Shown: positions 34,347 to 43,064 of the stretch, one piece after another
Numbering within the stretch: position 1 is the stretch's first letter
Layout of the letters: every line of letters begins with the position of its first letter
Notes under the pieces: generated by a model
What the model was told of the DNA's origin: nothing
What the model saw: the letters and a program-made list of their open reading frames with translations, nothing else
The model's database searches: none
From: Mesorhizobium sp. WSM3862
Lineage (GTDB): Bacteria; Pseudomonadota; Alphaproteobacteria; Rhizobiales; Rhizobiaceae
Length of the DNA stretch: 64,000 nucleotides
Direction of reading: 5' to 3'
Assembly (NCBI RefSeq): GCF_002294985.1
Contig: NZ_NSGE01000014.1
Coordinates: 1 to 64,000 of the forward strand
Translations under genes and position numbers: made by a program

Positions 34347-35002
34347 ACAGGCTGTCGCTCCGGACCTTCCCCCTGCTGCAGACGGCGACCTCGGTCGGCC
34401 TGTCGGCGCTGGCCCGGGCGGTGACCGGCGTGCGTCCGATCTGGAGCGGTTGCCAGCCATCGGACCGGCAGCGCATCTATTTCGCCAACCACACCAGCCA
34501 TGGCGATTTCATCCTTTTGTCGGCCTGCCTCAGCGAAAGAGAACGCGCCACCACACATGCGGTCGCCGCCGCCGAATATTGGCGAAAGTCGCGGCTGCGC
34601 CGCTTCATCGCCGAGGACATGCTGTCCTCCGTGCTGATCAGCCGGCAATGGACGAGGCCGGAAGAGAACCCGATCTCCGTCATGCTTTCCGTCCTCGACC
34701 GGGGTCATTCGCTGATCATCTTCCCGGAAGGCACGCGCAACATGAGCGACGAGCTGCTGCCGTTCCGCTCCGGGCTCTACAATCTGTCGATGGCGCGGCC
34801 GGAAGTGGAGCTGATCCCGTGCTGGATCGAGAACATGTCGCGCGTGTTGCCCAAGGGCCAGTTCCTGCCGGTGCCGCTGCTTTGCCGCGTCGTCTTCGGC
34901 GCGCCGGTGGCGGTAGCGCCGGGCGAGGAACGCCGCGCCTTCCTCGAACGCGCCCGGGCCGAACTTCTGGCCCTCAATCCCCGTCCTGATCGAGACGAAT
35001 GA
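34343..35002 (+). CDS. 1-acylglycerol-3-phosphate acyltransferase-like (PlsC family)
   Basis: 219 residues from the ATG at 34343 (ATGA overlap). Acyltransferase block I is FANHTSHGDF with the HX4D catalytic pair (His50, Asp55). Block III is IIFPEGTRN (127-133), which binds glycerol phosphate. A hydrophobic N-terminal segment suggests membrane association. It would acylate a lysophosphatidic acid or related acceptor and feed the CdsA-like enzyme encoded next. The E. coli ynbABCD set, as I recall it, lacks this gene, so it is an addition. Confidence 0.88.
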   Translation: MNRLSLRTFPLLQTATSVGLSALARAVTGVRPIWSGCQPSDRQRIYFANHTSHGDFILLSACLSERERATTHAVAAAEYWRKSRLRRFIAEDMLSSVLISRQWTRPEENPISVMLSVLDRGHSLIIFPEGTRNMSDELLPFRSGLYNLSMARPEVELIPCWIENMSRVLPKGQFLPVPLLCRVVFGAPVAVAPGEERRAFLERARAELLALNPRPDRDE

Positions 35003-35937
35003 TGCGCCACGAAATCAGCATCCTGATCATCGGCCTTTTCGTGGTGCTGACCACGGCCAGCGCCACCGCCGCCGTGCTGTCGGCGCGGGCGCCGAAGCCG
35101 CTCAGCGCGACGCTGACCAACCTCACCCAGCGCATCAATGCCTGGTGGGTCATGGTGGCGCTGATGACGGTCGCCTTCTTCTTCGGCCGCTACGGCATGA
35201 CCATCCTGTTCGCGCTGATCTCGTTCGCGGCGCTGCGCGAGTTCGTGACCTTGACGCACAGCCGCCGCAGCGACCATTGGGTTCTGCTCGGCATGTTCGG
35301 CATCGTCATTCCGGTCCAATACTGGCTGGTGTGGACGGCCTGGTACGGGCTGTTCGTGATCTTCATCCCGGTCTACTGCTTCCTGCTGATGCCGGCGATC
35401 ACGGCGCTGCACGGCGATACCGAGCGCTTCCTGGAGCGCGTCTCGGCGCAGCAATGGGCGATCATGATCGCGGTCTATTGCGTCAGCCACGTCCCTGCGC
35501 TGCTGACGCTGAACGTGCCCGGCTTCGAGGGCCGCAACCTGCTGCTCGTCGCCTTCCTGATCATCGTCGTGCAGGGCAGCGACGTGCTGCAGTACATCTT
35601 CGGCAAGCTGTTCGGAAAGCACCGCTTCTCGCCAAAGGTCTCGCCGTCGAAGACCTGGGAGGGGCTGATCGGCGGGCTCGTCGCCTCGAGCCTGCTCGGC
35701 GCGCTGCTCGCCTTCATCACGCCGTTCTCGCCATTGCAGGCCTCGGCCGTCGCCTTCGTCGCCTGCACGATGGGATTCCTCGGCGGGCTGGTCGCTTCCG
35801 CAATCAAGCGCGACCAGGGCGTGAAGGATTGGGGGCATCTGATCGAGGGCCATGGCGGCATGCTCGACCGCACCGACAGCCTGGTCTTCGCCGCGCCGAT
35901 CTTCTTCCATCTGGTGCGCTATTTCTGGACGGTTTGA
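34999..35937 (+). CDS. CdsA-like phosphatidate cytidylyltransferase (YnbB-like)
   Basis: 312 residues from the ATG at 34999 (ATGA overlap with the acyltransferase). Seven to eight membrane helices lead to the CDP-diglyceride synthase signature near the C-terminus: SAIKRDQGVKDWG (267 onward) followed by EGHGGMLDRTDS (to about 294), with the catalytic Lys, Asp and Arg-x-Asp preserved. It activates phosphatidic acid with CTP to CDP-diacylglycerol in the inner membrane. As the last gene of a cluster whose first gene uses a CDP-lipid, it probably supplies that donor. It is distinct from housekeeping cdsA, which normally lies near uppS. Confidence 0.9.
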   Translation: MMRHEISILIIGLFVVLTTASATAAVLSARAPKPLSATLTNLTQRINAWWVMVALMTVAFFFGRYGMTILFALISFAALREFVTLTHSRRSDHWVLLGMFGIVIPVQYWLVWTAWYGLFVIFIPVYCFLLMPAITALHGDTERFLERVSAQQWAIMIAVYCVSHVPALLTLNVPGFEGRNLLLVAFLIIVVQGSDVLQYIFGKLFGKHRFSPKVSPSKTWEGLIGGLVASSLLGALLAFITPFSPLQASAVAFVACTMGFLGGLVASAIKRDQGVKDWGHLIEGHGGMLDRTDSLVFAAPIFFHLVRYFWTV

Positions 35938-36153
35938 GCGTCCGCGCATCGGCGTCTTCCCTGCGCCATTCCAAGGCCGCCTCACCCAAACATCGGAAAA
36001 TTTTCAGAAACCGTTCGGGATTTCCGGAGCCGGAAGCGCCAAGAAGATCGGGCTGGCGAAAGACAGGCAGCGAAGCCCGATTTCCTCCAGCCAATTGATT
36101 TCCCGGTCGCCGCATCCTCCCCGCGCGGCCGCAACCTTGGTCATGGAGACAAC

Positions 36154-37290
36154 ATGATTGCACTTTTTCATAACAGGCCGCTGCGGCGCCGCCTTGTCGC
36201 CGGATCGATCGCCGTTCTTGCCTGCGGCGGCGCCATGGTCTGGCACGGCGCCAGAAGCGAGGCCTCGAACGTGAAGCCGGCCGCGGCCGAGACGAAGCTT
36301 GTCAAGGCCGTCGCGGCGGTCCCGATGCTCAGCGCGGATACCCGTATCGCCATCGGCGAGATACGGCCGAGGCTCGAAAGCGACCTCGGCTTCCGCATAT
36401 CGGGCAAGCTGCTCGAACGCGTCGCCGAGATCGGCTCGACGGTGAAGAAGGGCGAGGTGCTCGCCCGCATCGAAGACCAGGACTATCGCAACCGGCTCGC
36501 CAGCGCCGAGGCCGAGGTCGCGGCGGCACAGGCCGTGCTTGTCGAGGCAAAAGCCGCGGAGGCCCGCATCGGCGCCCTGCTCGCCAAGGGTTTTACCACC
36601 CGCGCCAATTATGACGCGACACTGAAGAATCTGCGTTCGGCGCAGGCCAAGCTCAAGTCGGCGAACATCGCCTTCGACATGGCCAAGGACCAGCTCGGCT
36701 ATACCGAGCTGCATGCGGAATTCGACGGCATCGTCACCGCCACCGGAGCCGAAGCCGGCCAGTCGGTCAATGTCGGACAGATGGTGGTGCGGGTTGCCGA
36801 TCCGGAGAGCCGCGACGCCGTGTTCTCGATCGCCGAAGCGGTCTTCGCCAACGCACCCGATACGAAGCACCCGCCAAAAGTGACTGTCTCGCTGCTCAGC
36901 AATCCGGCGATCACCGCGGTCGGCAGCATCCGCGAGATCGCGCCTATGGCCGACGCCGCGACCCGCACCTTCCAGGTAAAGGTCTCGATCGAGAATGCGC
37001 CCAACGAGATGCGCTTCGGCGCAAGCGTCGCCGGCCGCGCCGAGATGGGCGGCGCGCCGGTCATGGTGCTGCCGGGCAGCGCGCTGTTCGACAAGGACGG
37101 CAAGCCGGCCGTGTGGGTCGTGTCCGCCTCGTCGGCGGTGGAGCTCAAGCCGGTCACGGTCGCCCGCTACGAGACCGACCGTGTCGTGGTCAGCGGCGGG
37201 CTCGCCAAAGGCGACCTGGTCGTCACCGCCGGCGTGAACCGGCTGCGGGAACACGAAAAAGTGCGTATCGTTGAAGGAGAGGAAAAATGA
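36154..37290 (+). CDS. RND efflux periplasmic adaptor (membrane fusion protein)
   Basis: 378 residues from the ATG at 36154, with GGAGAC upstream. An N-terminal signal or anchor (RRLVAGSIAVLACGGAMVW) precedes the adaptor fold: lipoyl half (LGFRISGKLLERVAEIGSTV), short helical hairpin (about 110-165), second lipoyl half (ELHAEFDGIVTATGAEAGQS), beta-barrel and membrane-proximal domain. It connects the RND pump two genes downstream to an outer-membrane channel that is not encoded here. It overlaps the flavin monooxygenase gene by four bases (ATGA). The 216-bp gap upstream (35938-36153) shows no feature I can name. Confidence 0.9.
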   Translation: MIALFHNRPLRRRLVAGSIAVLACGGAMVWHGARSEASNVKPAAAETKLVKAVAAVPMLSADTRIAIGEIRPRLESDLGFRISGKLLERVAEIGSTVKKGEVLARIEDQDYRNRLASAEAEVAAAQAVLVEAKAAEARIGALLAKGFTTRANYDATLKNLRSAQAKLKSANIAFDMAKDQLGYTELHAEFDGIVTATGAEAGQSVNVGQMVVRVADPESRDAVFSIAEAVFANAPDTKHPPKVTVSLLSNPAITAVGSIREIAPMADAATRTFQVKVSIENAPNEMRFGASVAGRAEMGGAPVMVLPGSALFDKDGKPAVWVVSASSAVELKPVTVARYETDRVVVSGGLAKGDLVVTAGVNRLREHEKVRIVEGEEK

Positions 37291-38873
37291 CCATGTCCAA
37301 GACAAAGGTCTTGATTGCCGGCGCCGGCCCGACCGGGCTGACGCTCGCTCTCTGGCTGACCAGGCTCGGCGTCCCGGTCCGCATCTTCGACAAGGCCACC
37401 GGTCCGGGTGAAACCTCGCGCGCGCTCGCCGTCCAGGCGCGCACGCTGGAGTTCCATCGCCAGATCGGCATTGTCGAGGACATCCTTGCCGAGGGCATCC
37501 GGCTGGAAAGGCTTACGTTGCATACGCCGGCCGGCGTCGCAGCGCGGCTGCCGCTTTCCGATTTTGGCCGCGGCATCAGCCCCTACTCCTTCGCCTTCGC
37601 GCTGCCGCAGGATATCCATGAACGCGTGCTGATCACGCATCTGGAACGCGCCGGCGTCGAGGTCGAGCGCGGTACGGAGCTCGTCGCCTTCCAGGACAAG
37701 GGTGACGCGGTCATCGCGACCCTTGCGCGGAACGGCAAGACGGAGACCGTCAGCGCAGCCTATCTCGCCGGCTGCGACGGCGCCCGCAGCACGGTACGCC
37801 ATGGGCTGAACATTGGCTTTCCGGGCGGTACCTACGAGCAGGCCTTCTACGTCGCCGACGTGAAGGGCACGGGCAACGTCACCCGCAATGGCATGGACAC
37901 GACCATCAGCACCTATGGCTTCGCTATCGTGATGCCGGTCCGGCAGTCGGGCTCGCTGCGCCTCATTGGCATCGTGCCGAAGGCGCATGAGGCCGACGAG
38001 ACGATCAGCTTCGAGGCGATCCGCGCCGATGTCGAGCGCGACACCGGCGTCACGGTCGAGGAGGTCAACTGGTTCTCGACCTATCGCGTCCATCATCGCG
38101 TCGCCGAGCGCTTCCGCGCCGGCCGCGTGTTCCTCGTCGGCGATGCCGGACACATCCATAGCCCGGCCGGCGGCCAGGGCATGAACACCGGCATGGGCGA
38201 TGCTGTGAACCTCGCGTGGAAGCTAGGCGCCGTGGTGCAGGGCCGTGCCGATCCGCGCCTCCTCGACAGCTACGAGCCGGAGCGCATCGCCTTTGCTCAC
38301 AAGCTGATCGAAAGCACCGACAAGGTGTTCCGCTTCATCACCAACCGCTCGCGGCTGGTCGGCCTGTTCCGGCGTTACGTGATGCCGAAGGTCATGAACA
38401 TCGGGCTCCACACATCGTTCGGGTCGCGCGCATTCTTCGGCGTGATCTCGCAGACGGCGATCGAGTACCGCGCCGGGCCGATCAGCTCGGGCATGGCGGG
38501 CAAGGTCAGCGGCGGCGATCGTCTGCCCTATGTCGCCGGCAACGTCATGGGCGCGGGCGGCGACAATTTCGAGCCGCTGCGCTCGCTCGACTGGCAGGTC
38601 CATGTCTATGGCGAGGTCAATTGCGATTTCCGGGCGATGCTCGCACCGACAGGAATTGCAGTGCATGCCTTCGCCTGGACAGACGCAGCCGGGAAAGCCG
38701 GCCTGCAGCGCGACGCAGCCTATCTGGTGAGGCCGGACGGCCATGTCGCGCTCGCCTCGCCAGTCCAGGAGGCAGCCGCCTTCCAGCGCTATCTCGCGGG
38801 CCTCGCCATCAGGCCGAGAACCGCCGAGCGCGCGCCTTACCGTGTGCCGGGCACCATGCACAGCCTGGCCTGA
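37287..38873 (+). CDS. FAD-dependent monooxygenase (PheA/TfdB/MhpA type) inside the RND operon
   Basis: 528 residues from the ATG at 37287, with GAAGGAGAGG ahead. FAD-binding motifs are complete: VLIAGAGPTGLTLAL (dinucleotide fold, residues 8-22), LAGCDGARSTVRH (DG motif), and VFLVGDAGHIHSPAGGQGMN (GD motif) followed by GMGDAVNLAWKL. A C-terminal thioredoxin-like part is typical of phenol-hydroxylase-type enzymes. It hydroxylates an aromatic or polyketide-like compound using NAD(P)H and O2. Its place between adaptor and pump suggests that the same compound is oxidised and exported. Confidence 0.9.
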   Translation: MTMSKTKVLIAGAGPTGLTLALWLTRLGVPVRIFDKATGPGETSRALAVQARTLEFHRQIGIVEDILAEGIRLERLTLHTPAGVAARLPLSDFGRGISPYSFAFALPQDIHERVLITHLERAGVEVERGTELVAFQDKGDAVIATLARNGKTETVSAAYLAGCDGARSTVRHGLNIGFPGGTYEQAFYVADVKGTGNVTRNGMDTTISTYGFAIVMPVRQSGSLRLIGIVPKAHEADETISFEAIRADVERDTGVTVEEVNWFSTYRVHHRVAERFRAGRVFLVGDAGHIHSPAGGQGMNTGMGDAVNLAWKLGAVVQGRADPRLLDSYEPERIAFAHKLIESTDKVFRFITNRSRLVGLFRRYVMPKVMNIGLHTSFGSRAFFGVISQTAIEYRAGPISSGMAGKVSGGDRLPYVAGNVMGAGGDNFEPLRSLDWQVHVYGEVNCDFRAMLAPTGIAVHAFAWTDAAGKAGLQRDAAYLVRPDGHVALASPVQEAAAFQRYLAGLAIRPRTAERAPYRVPGTMHSLA

Positions 38874-38991
38874 ATTGCGACAGTGCCCGCCAAGCGGCGG
38901 GCGCTGACCGAACCCAAACCGTCATTTGTTTTGGCCAGCCGGCAGGCGCCGGCGGAGCGCGCTTGCGCGCGCCCTGAAAAGGAACCACATC

Positions 38992-41900
38992 ATGACCAGC
39001 TTCAATCTTTCCGAATGGGCGCTGCGGCACCGCAGCTTCATCGTCTACCTGATGATCGCGGCCGCCCTTGCCGGCCTCTACGCCTATGGCGGCCTCGGCC
39101 GCGAGGAGGACCCGCCCTTCACCATCAAGACCATGGTGGTGAAGACGATGTGGCCGGGGGCCAGCACCAGCGACACGGTGGAGCAGATCACCGATCGCAT
39201 CGAGAAGAAGCTCGAGGAGCTGCCGGACCTCGACTACGTCAAGAGCTACACTAAGCCCGGCGAATCCGTCGTCTTCGTCAACCTCAAGGACACGGTGGCC
39301 GCGGACCAGGTGCAGCCGCTCTGGTACCAGGTGCGCAAGAAGCTCGACGACATCAAGCCGACGCTGCCGTCCGGCGTGCAGGGCCCGTTCTACAATGACG
39401 AGTTCGGCGACACCTATTCGCTGATCTACGCGCTCACCTCCGACAGCCTCAGCCATCGCGAGTTGAAGGATCTCGGCACCAGCCTGCGCGCCGGGCTGCT
39501 GACGGTGAAGGACGTGGCCAAGGTCGACCTCATCGGCCAGCAGGACGAGAAGATCTATCTCGAATTCTCGACGCAGAAGGTGGCGGCGCTCGGCCTCGAT
39601 GTCGGCACGCTGTCGCAGGCGCTGCAGGCGCAGAACGCGCTGACGCCGAGCGGCACGGTCGATGCCGGCCCCGAGCGCATCGCCATCCGCGTGTCCGGCA
39701 GCTTCACCTCCGAGGAAAGCCTCAAGGAGATCAACTTCTACGCCAACGGCCATTACTTCCGGCTGGGCGACGTCGCCGAGGTCAAGCGCGCCTATTCCGA
39801 CCCGCCGCAGCCGATGTTCCGCTTCAACGGCAAGCCTGCGGTCGGCATCGCCATCTCGATGACTTCGGGCGGCGACGCGCTGGCGCTGGGCGAGACCGTC
39901 AAGGAGAAGATGCATGAGATGCAGGCCGAGCTGCCGCTCGGCGCCGAGCTCGGCCTGGTCGCCGACCAGTCGCATGTGGTGGAAGAATCCGTCGGCGAGT
40001 TCACCAAGAGCCTCGGCGAGGCGATCGCCATCGTGCTCGCCGTCTCGCTGCTGGCGCTCGGCTGGCGTCCCGGCGTCGTCGTGGCGGTCGCCATCCCGCT
40101 GGTGCTGGCGATCACCTTCGTCACCATGGAGTATTTCGGCATCTCGCTGCAGCGCATCTCGCTCGGCGCGCTGATCATCGCGCTCGGCCTGCTGGTCGAC
40201 GATGCGATGATCGCGGTCGAGATGATGATCTCGCGCATGGAGGAAGGCTACGACAAGATCTCGGCCGCCACCTATGCCTATACCTCCACCGCCTTCCCGA
40301 TGCTCACCGGCACCCTGGTGACGATCGCCGGCTTCGTGCCGGTCGGCTTCGCCAAGAGCGGCGCCGGCGAATACTGCTTCTCGCTGTTCGCTGTCGTGGC
40401 GATCGCGCTCGTCGTCTCCTGGGTGGTCGCGGTGCTGTTCACACCGCTCACCGGCGTCTTCCTGCTGCCCGATCGCATCAAGGGTCATGGTGGCAGCCAT
40501 CAGCCCTCGCGCATCGGCCGCGGTTTCCAGGCGCTGCTCGAGATGGCGATGCGGGCGAAGTGGCTGGTGCTGTCGGCGACGGCCGGACTGTTCGCGCTCT
40601 CCGTCGTGGCGATGGGCTTCGTCGGCCAGGAGTTCTTCCCGAAGTCCGACCGGCCCGAGGTCATGCTCGACCTCACCTTGCCGCGCACCGCTTCGATCAA
40701 GTCGACGGATGCCGTGGTCGAGCGCGTCGAGAAGCTGCTCGCCGCCGATCCAGATATCGACCACTGGAGCTTCTATGTCGGCCAGGGCGCGGTCCGCTTC
40801 TACCTGCCGCTCGACGCACAGCTCGCCAACGACTTCTTCGCCCAGGCGGTGGTTGTTACCAAGGGCCACGCCGTGCGCCAGGCGGTGATCGACCGGCTGG
40901 AGAAGCAGCTGTCGACCGGCTTCGACGACGTCATGGCGCGCGTCACGCCGCTGGAGCTCGGCCCGCCGGTCGGCTGGCCGCTGAAGTTCCGCGTCAGCGG
41001 TCCGGATCCGGACAAGACGCGCGGCCTGGCGCAGCAGTTCGCGCAGGTGCTGGGCAGCGACGCCTCGGTGCGCAACATCAACTACGACTGGAACGAGCCG
41101 GCCAAGGTGATCAAGGTCGACGTCGACCAGGACCGGGCGCGCGCGCTGGGCATCTCCTCGCAGCAGCTGTCGGAGACGATCAACGCGGTGCTCTCCGGCT
41201 CGAAGATCACGCAGATGCGCGACGACATCTACCTCGTCGACATCGTTGCCCGCGCGGTGGAAACCGAACGCGCCAGCATCGACACGCTGCGCGGCCTGAC
41301 GATCAGCGCGTCCGGCGGACGGCGGGTGCCGCTGGAACAGGTGGCGAAGCTCACCTACCAGACCGAGCCGCCGCTGATCTGGCGCCGCGGCCGGCTGCCG
41401 ACCGTGACCGTGCAGGCCGATGTCGCGCCCGGCGAAAATGCCACGCTGGTCACGCGGCGGCTGGAGAGCGCCATCGCCGCCTTCAAGGCGGAACTGCCGG
41501 CGCGCTACAGCGTCGAGCAGGGCGGCGTGATCGAGGACAGCGCCAAGGCGCAGGCCAGCATCTTCGTGGTGTTCCCGCTGATGCTGTTCATCATGGCCAC
41601 CGTGCTGATGGTGCAGCTGATGAGCTTCCAGCGCCTGGTGCTGGTGCTGCTCACCGCTCCGCTTGCGATCATCGGCGTCGCCGGCGCGCTGCTCCTCTCG
41701 GGGGCGCCGATGGGCTTCGTCGCGATCCTCGGCGTGATGTCGCTGATCGGCATGGTGATCCGCAACTCGGTGATCCTGATCGCGCAGATCGACCAGCACA
41801 TCGCCGCCGGCGAGGAACCATGGGCCGCGGTGATCAGCGCCACCACGCATCGGTTGCGGCCGATCCTGCTGACGGCGGCGGCCGCCATACTCGGCATGAT

Positions 41901-42096
41901 CCCGATCGCGCCGACGGTGTTCTGGGGGCCGATGGCCTATGCGGTGATGGGCGGCCTCTTGGTGGCGACCGTGCTGACGCTGGTCTTCCTGCCGACGCTC
42001 TACGTCACCTGGTTCGGGATCAAGGCGCCGGCCGAGAGCACTCCCGCGGCCGAACCGACAGCGGCCGCCACCGAGCCCCAGCCGCTGGTGGCCTGA
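38992..42096 (+). CDS. RND family efflux pump, inner-membrane subunit (AcrB/HAE-like)
   Basis: 1034 residues from the ATG at 38992, which has AAAAGGAA before it; a start 22 codons upstream lacks this. The architecture is twelve membrane helices with two large periplasmic loops. TM4 carries LLVDDAMIAVEMMISRMEEG, with the proton-relay Asp pair, and RND motif GQEFFPKSDRPEVM opens the second loop. It exports hydrophobic compounds using the proton gradient, with the adaptor two genes upstream. 118 nt separate it from the monooxygenase gene, still in one operon by direction and lack of a terminator. Confidence 0.93.
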   Translation: MTSFNLSEWALRHRSFIVYLMIAAALAGLYAYGGLGREEDPPFTIKTMVVKTMWPGASTSDTVEQITDRIEKKLEELPDLDYVKSYTKPGESVVFVNLKDTVAADQVQPLWYQVRKKLDDIKPTLPSGVQGPFYNDEFGDTYSLIYALTSDSLSHRELKDLGTSLRAGLLTVKDVAKVDLIGQQDEKIYLEFSTQKVAALGLDVGTLSQALQAQNALTPSGTVDAGPERIAIRVSGSFTSEESLKEINFYANGHYFRLGDVAEVKRAYSDPPQPMFRFNGKPAVGIAISMTSGGDALALGETVKEKMHEMQAELPLGAELGLVADQSHVVEESVGEFTKSLGEAIAIVLAVSLLALGWRPGVVVAVAIPLVLAITFVTMEYFGISLQRISLGALIIALGLLVDDAMIAVEMMISRMEEGYDKISAATYAYTSTAFPMLTGTLVTIAGFVPVGFAKSGAGEYCFSLFAVVAIALVVSWVVAVLFTPLTGVFLLPDRIKGHGGSHQPSRIGRGFQALLEMAMRAKWLVLSATAGLFALSVVAMGFVGQEFFPKSDRPEVMLDLTLPRTASIKSTDAVVERVEKLLAADPDIDHWSFYVGQGAVRFYLPLDAQLANDFFAQAVVVTKGHAVRQAVIDRLEKQLSTGFDDVMARVTPLELGPPVGWPLKFRVSGPDPDKTRGLAQQFAQVLGSDASVRNINYDWNEPAKVIKVDVDQDRARALGISSQQLSETINAVLSGSKITQMRDDIYLVDIVARAVETERASIDTLRGLTISASGGRRVPLEQVAKLTYQTEPPLIWRRGRLPTVTVQADVAPGENATLVTRRLESAIAAFKAELPARYSVEQGGVIEDSAKAQASIFVVFPLMLFIMATVLMVQLMSFQRLVLVLLTAPLAIIGVAGALLLSGAPMGFVAILGVMSLIGMVIRNSVILIAQIDQHIAAGEEPWAAVISATTHRLRPILLTAAAAILGMIPIAPTVFWGPMAYAVMGGLLVATVLTLVFLPTLYVTWFGIKAPAESTPAAEPTAAATEPQPLVA

Positions 42097-42175
42097 GCGC
42101 CGCCCCCTCCCAGCAGCCACGGCGGCCAAACGCCGCCGTGGCGACCTTTATCACCCAAAACGGAAAGGAACGATC

Positions 42176-42589
42176 ATGACACCCTTCTTTGGAAATCTTC
42201 TCGTTCGCGTGAATGCCGGCTTCCTGGTCCTTGCTTCCGCAGGCGGGCTCGCCACCGACATTGCCGGCTCGTTCTTCGGGCGCGGGGCTGAAGCCGTGCT
42301 GCTCAACAACGCACCCGGCACCGGCATCGGCTTCATCGAGGCGCACGGGCTGGCCCTGATCATCGGCGTGACGCTCTGGCGCATCGCCTACTCCCGCAAC
42401 TGGCACGCCGTGCTGGCTGCCGTGCATGTGCTGCTCGGAACGGCAAACCTTCTGTTCTGGCAGTTCTTCATCGCTGCCGACGTGCTCGTCGTCGGCTACG
42501 TCACAACCGCGGCGCACTGGCTGTTCGTGGTTGCTCACCTGGCGGCGCTGACGGGTTCGACCCGGCTGGCCGCTTCATCCTCCCACTAG
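42176..42589 (+). CDS. Small four-helix membrane protein downstream of the RND pump
   Basis: 137 residues from the ATG at 42176, with GGAAAGGAACG before it. Four hydrophobic segments (about 10-32, 52-70, 78-100 and 105-130, for example VLLGTANLLFWQFFIAADVL) mark an inner-membrane protein. I recognise no family. Its position 79 nt after the pump and 30 nt before the next gene, ahead of the operon terminator, suggests cotranscription with the efflux genes. Confidence 0.75.
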   Translation: MTPFFGNLLVRVNAGFLVLASAGGLATDIAGSFFGRGAEAVLLNNAPGTGIGFIEAHGLALIIGVTLWRIAYSRNWHAVLAAVHVLLGTANLLFWQFFIAADVLVVGYVTTAAHWLFVVAHLAALTGSTRLAASSSH

Positions 42590-42619
42590 AACTGAACACC
42601 AACCTCAGGAGAAACGAAA

Positions 42620-42952
42620 ATGCCTGTGAAATCTTTCAGGAAAATGCGCTCGGCCGCTGCGTTGCTCGGGATCGGCCTCGCCGCCGTCGAGATCGTCGGC
42701 ACGGCCGTGCCGGCCCTGTCGCTGGTCGGTACCGCCGAAGCCCGCATCGGGGCGCCCTGGACACCGCACAGCGCCGCGGGCGTCGCCCGGCGCGCCACGA
42801 CATGGCGTGTGCTGAGGCACACCACCGCCTGGGTCGCCACGCTGCCGGCAGGCTGCGTTCGCACCAAGGTCAACGGCTTCGACGTCTGGCGCTGCGGCCG
42901 GACCTACTACCGGCCCTATCAAGGCCGCTACATCGTGGTCGTCGTCGATTGA
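42620..42952 (+). CDS. Small secreted hypothetical protein
   Basis: 110 residues from the ATG at 42620, with AGGAGA upstream. An N-terminal signal peptide (AALLGIGLAAVEIVGTAVPA, cleavage about AEA-RI) precedes a short basic domain. It contains two Cys (AGCVRTKV and VWRCGRTYYRPYQG), which could form a disulphide, and ends in a hydrophobic beta strand (YIVVVVD). The CGxxYY pattern recurs in short exported proteins of Rhizobiales. Last gene before the terminator at 42975-43024. Confidence 0.72.
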   Translation: MPVKSFRKMRSAAALLGIGLAAVEIVGTAVPALSLVGTAEARIGAPWTPHSAAGVARRATTWRVLRHTTAWVATLPAGCVRTKVNGFDVWRCGRTYYRPYQGRYIVVVVD

Positions 42953-42974
42953 GGCGGCTCGGGCACAGCCCAAT

Positions 42975-43024
42975 GCGCGTCGCGCTGAACAGGATTCAGG
43001 CGACGCGCTTTAAGTTTTTATTTT
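42975..43024 (+). terminator. Rho-independent terminator of the RND operon
   Basis: GCGCGTCGC (42975-42983) pairs perfectly with GCGACGCGC (43000-43008), extended inside by CTGAA/TTCAG after a single bulged G. The T-rich run TTTAAGTTTTTATTTT (43009-43024) follows at once. It is the clearest intrinsic terminator in the window. Confidence 0.92.
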
Positions 43025-43029
43025 GATAT

Positions 43030-43054
43030 CCCAGAACCGCTGCACACTTCCGGG
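43030..43054 (-). repeat. Conserved post-stop hairpin, copy 2 (3' of the winged-helix/TPR regulator)
   Basis: On the minus strand CCCGGAA pairs with TTCTGGG (one G-U) around the loop GTGTGCAGCGG, identical to the loop of the copy at 10018-10042. It begins exactly 10 nt after the regulator's stop codon, the same spacing as in ileS. Stem differences between copies keep pairing. Confidence 0.7.
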
Positions 43055-43064
43055 GCGAGATGTT

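Noticed and set aside
38809..42129. 1106-codon open frame on the minus strand opposite the RND pump
   Set aside because: It mirrors the RND gene, has runs of Arg/Asp/His and no recognisable domain; the sense frame has all RND motifs.
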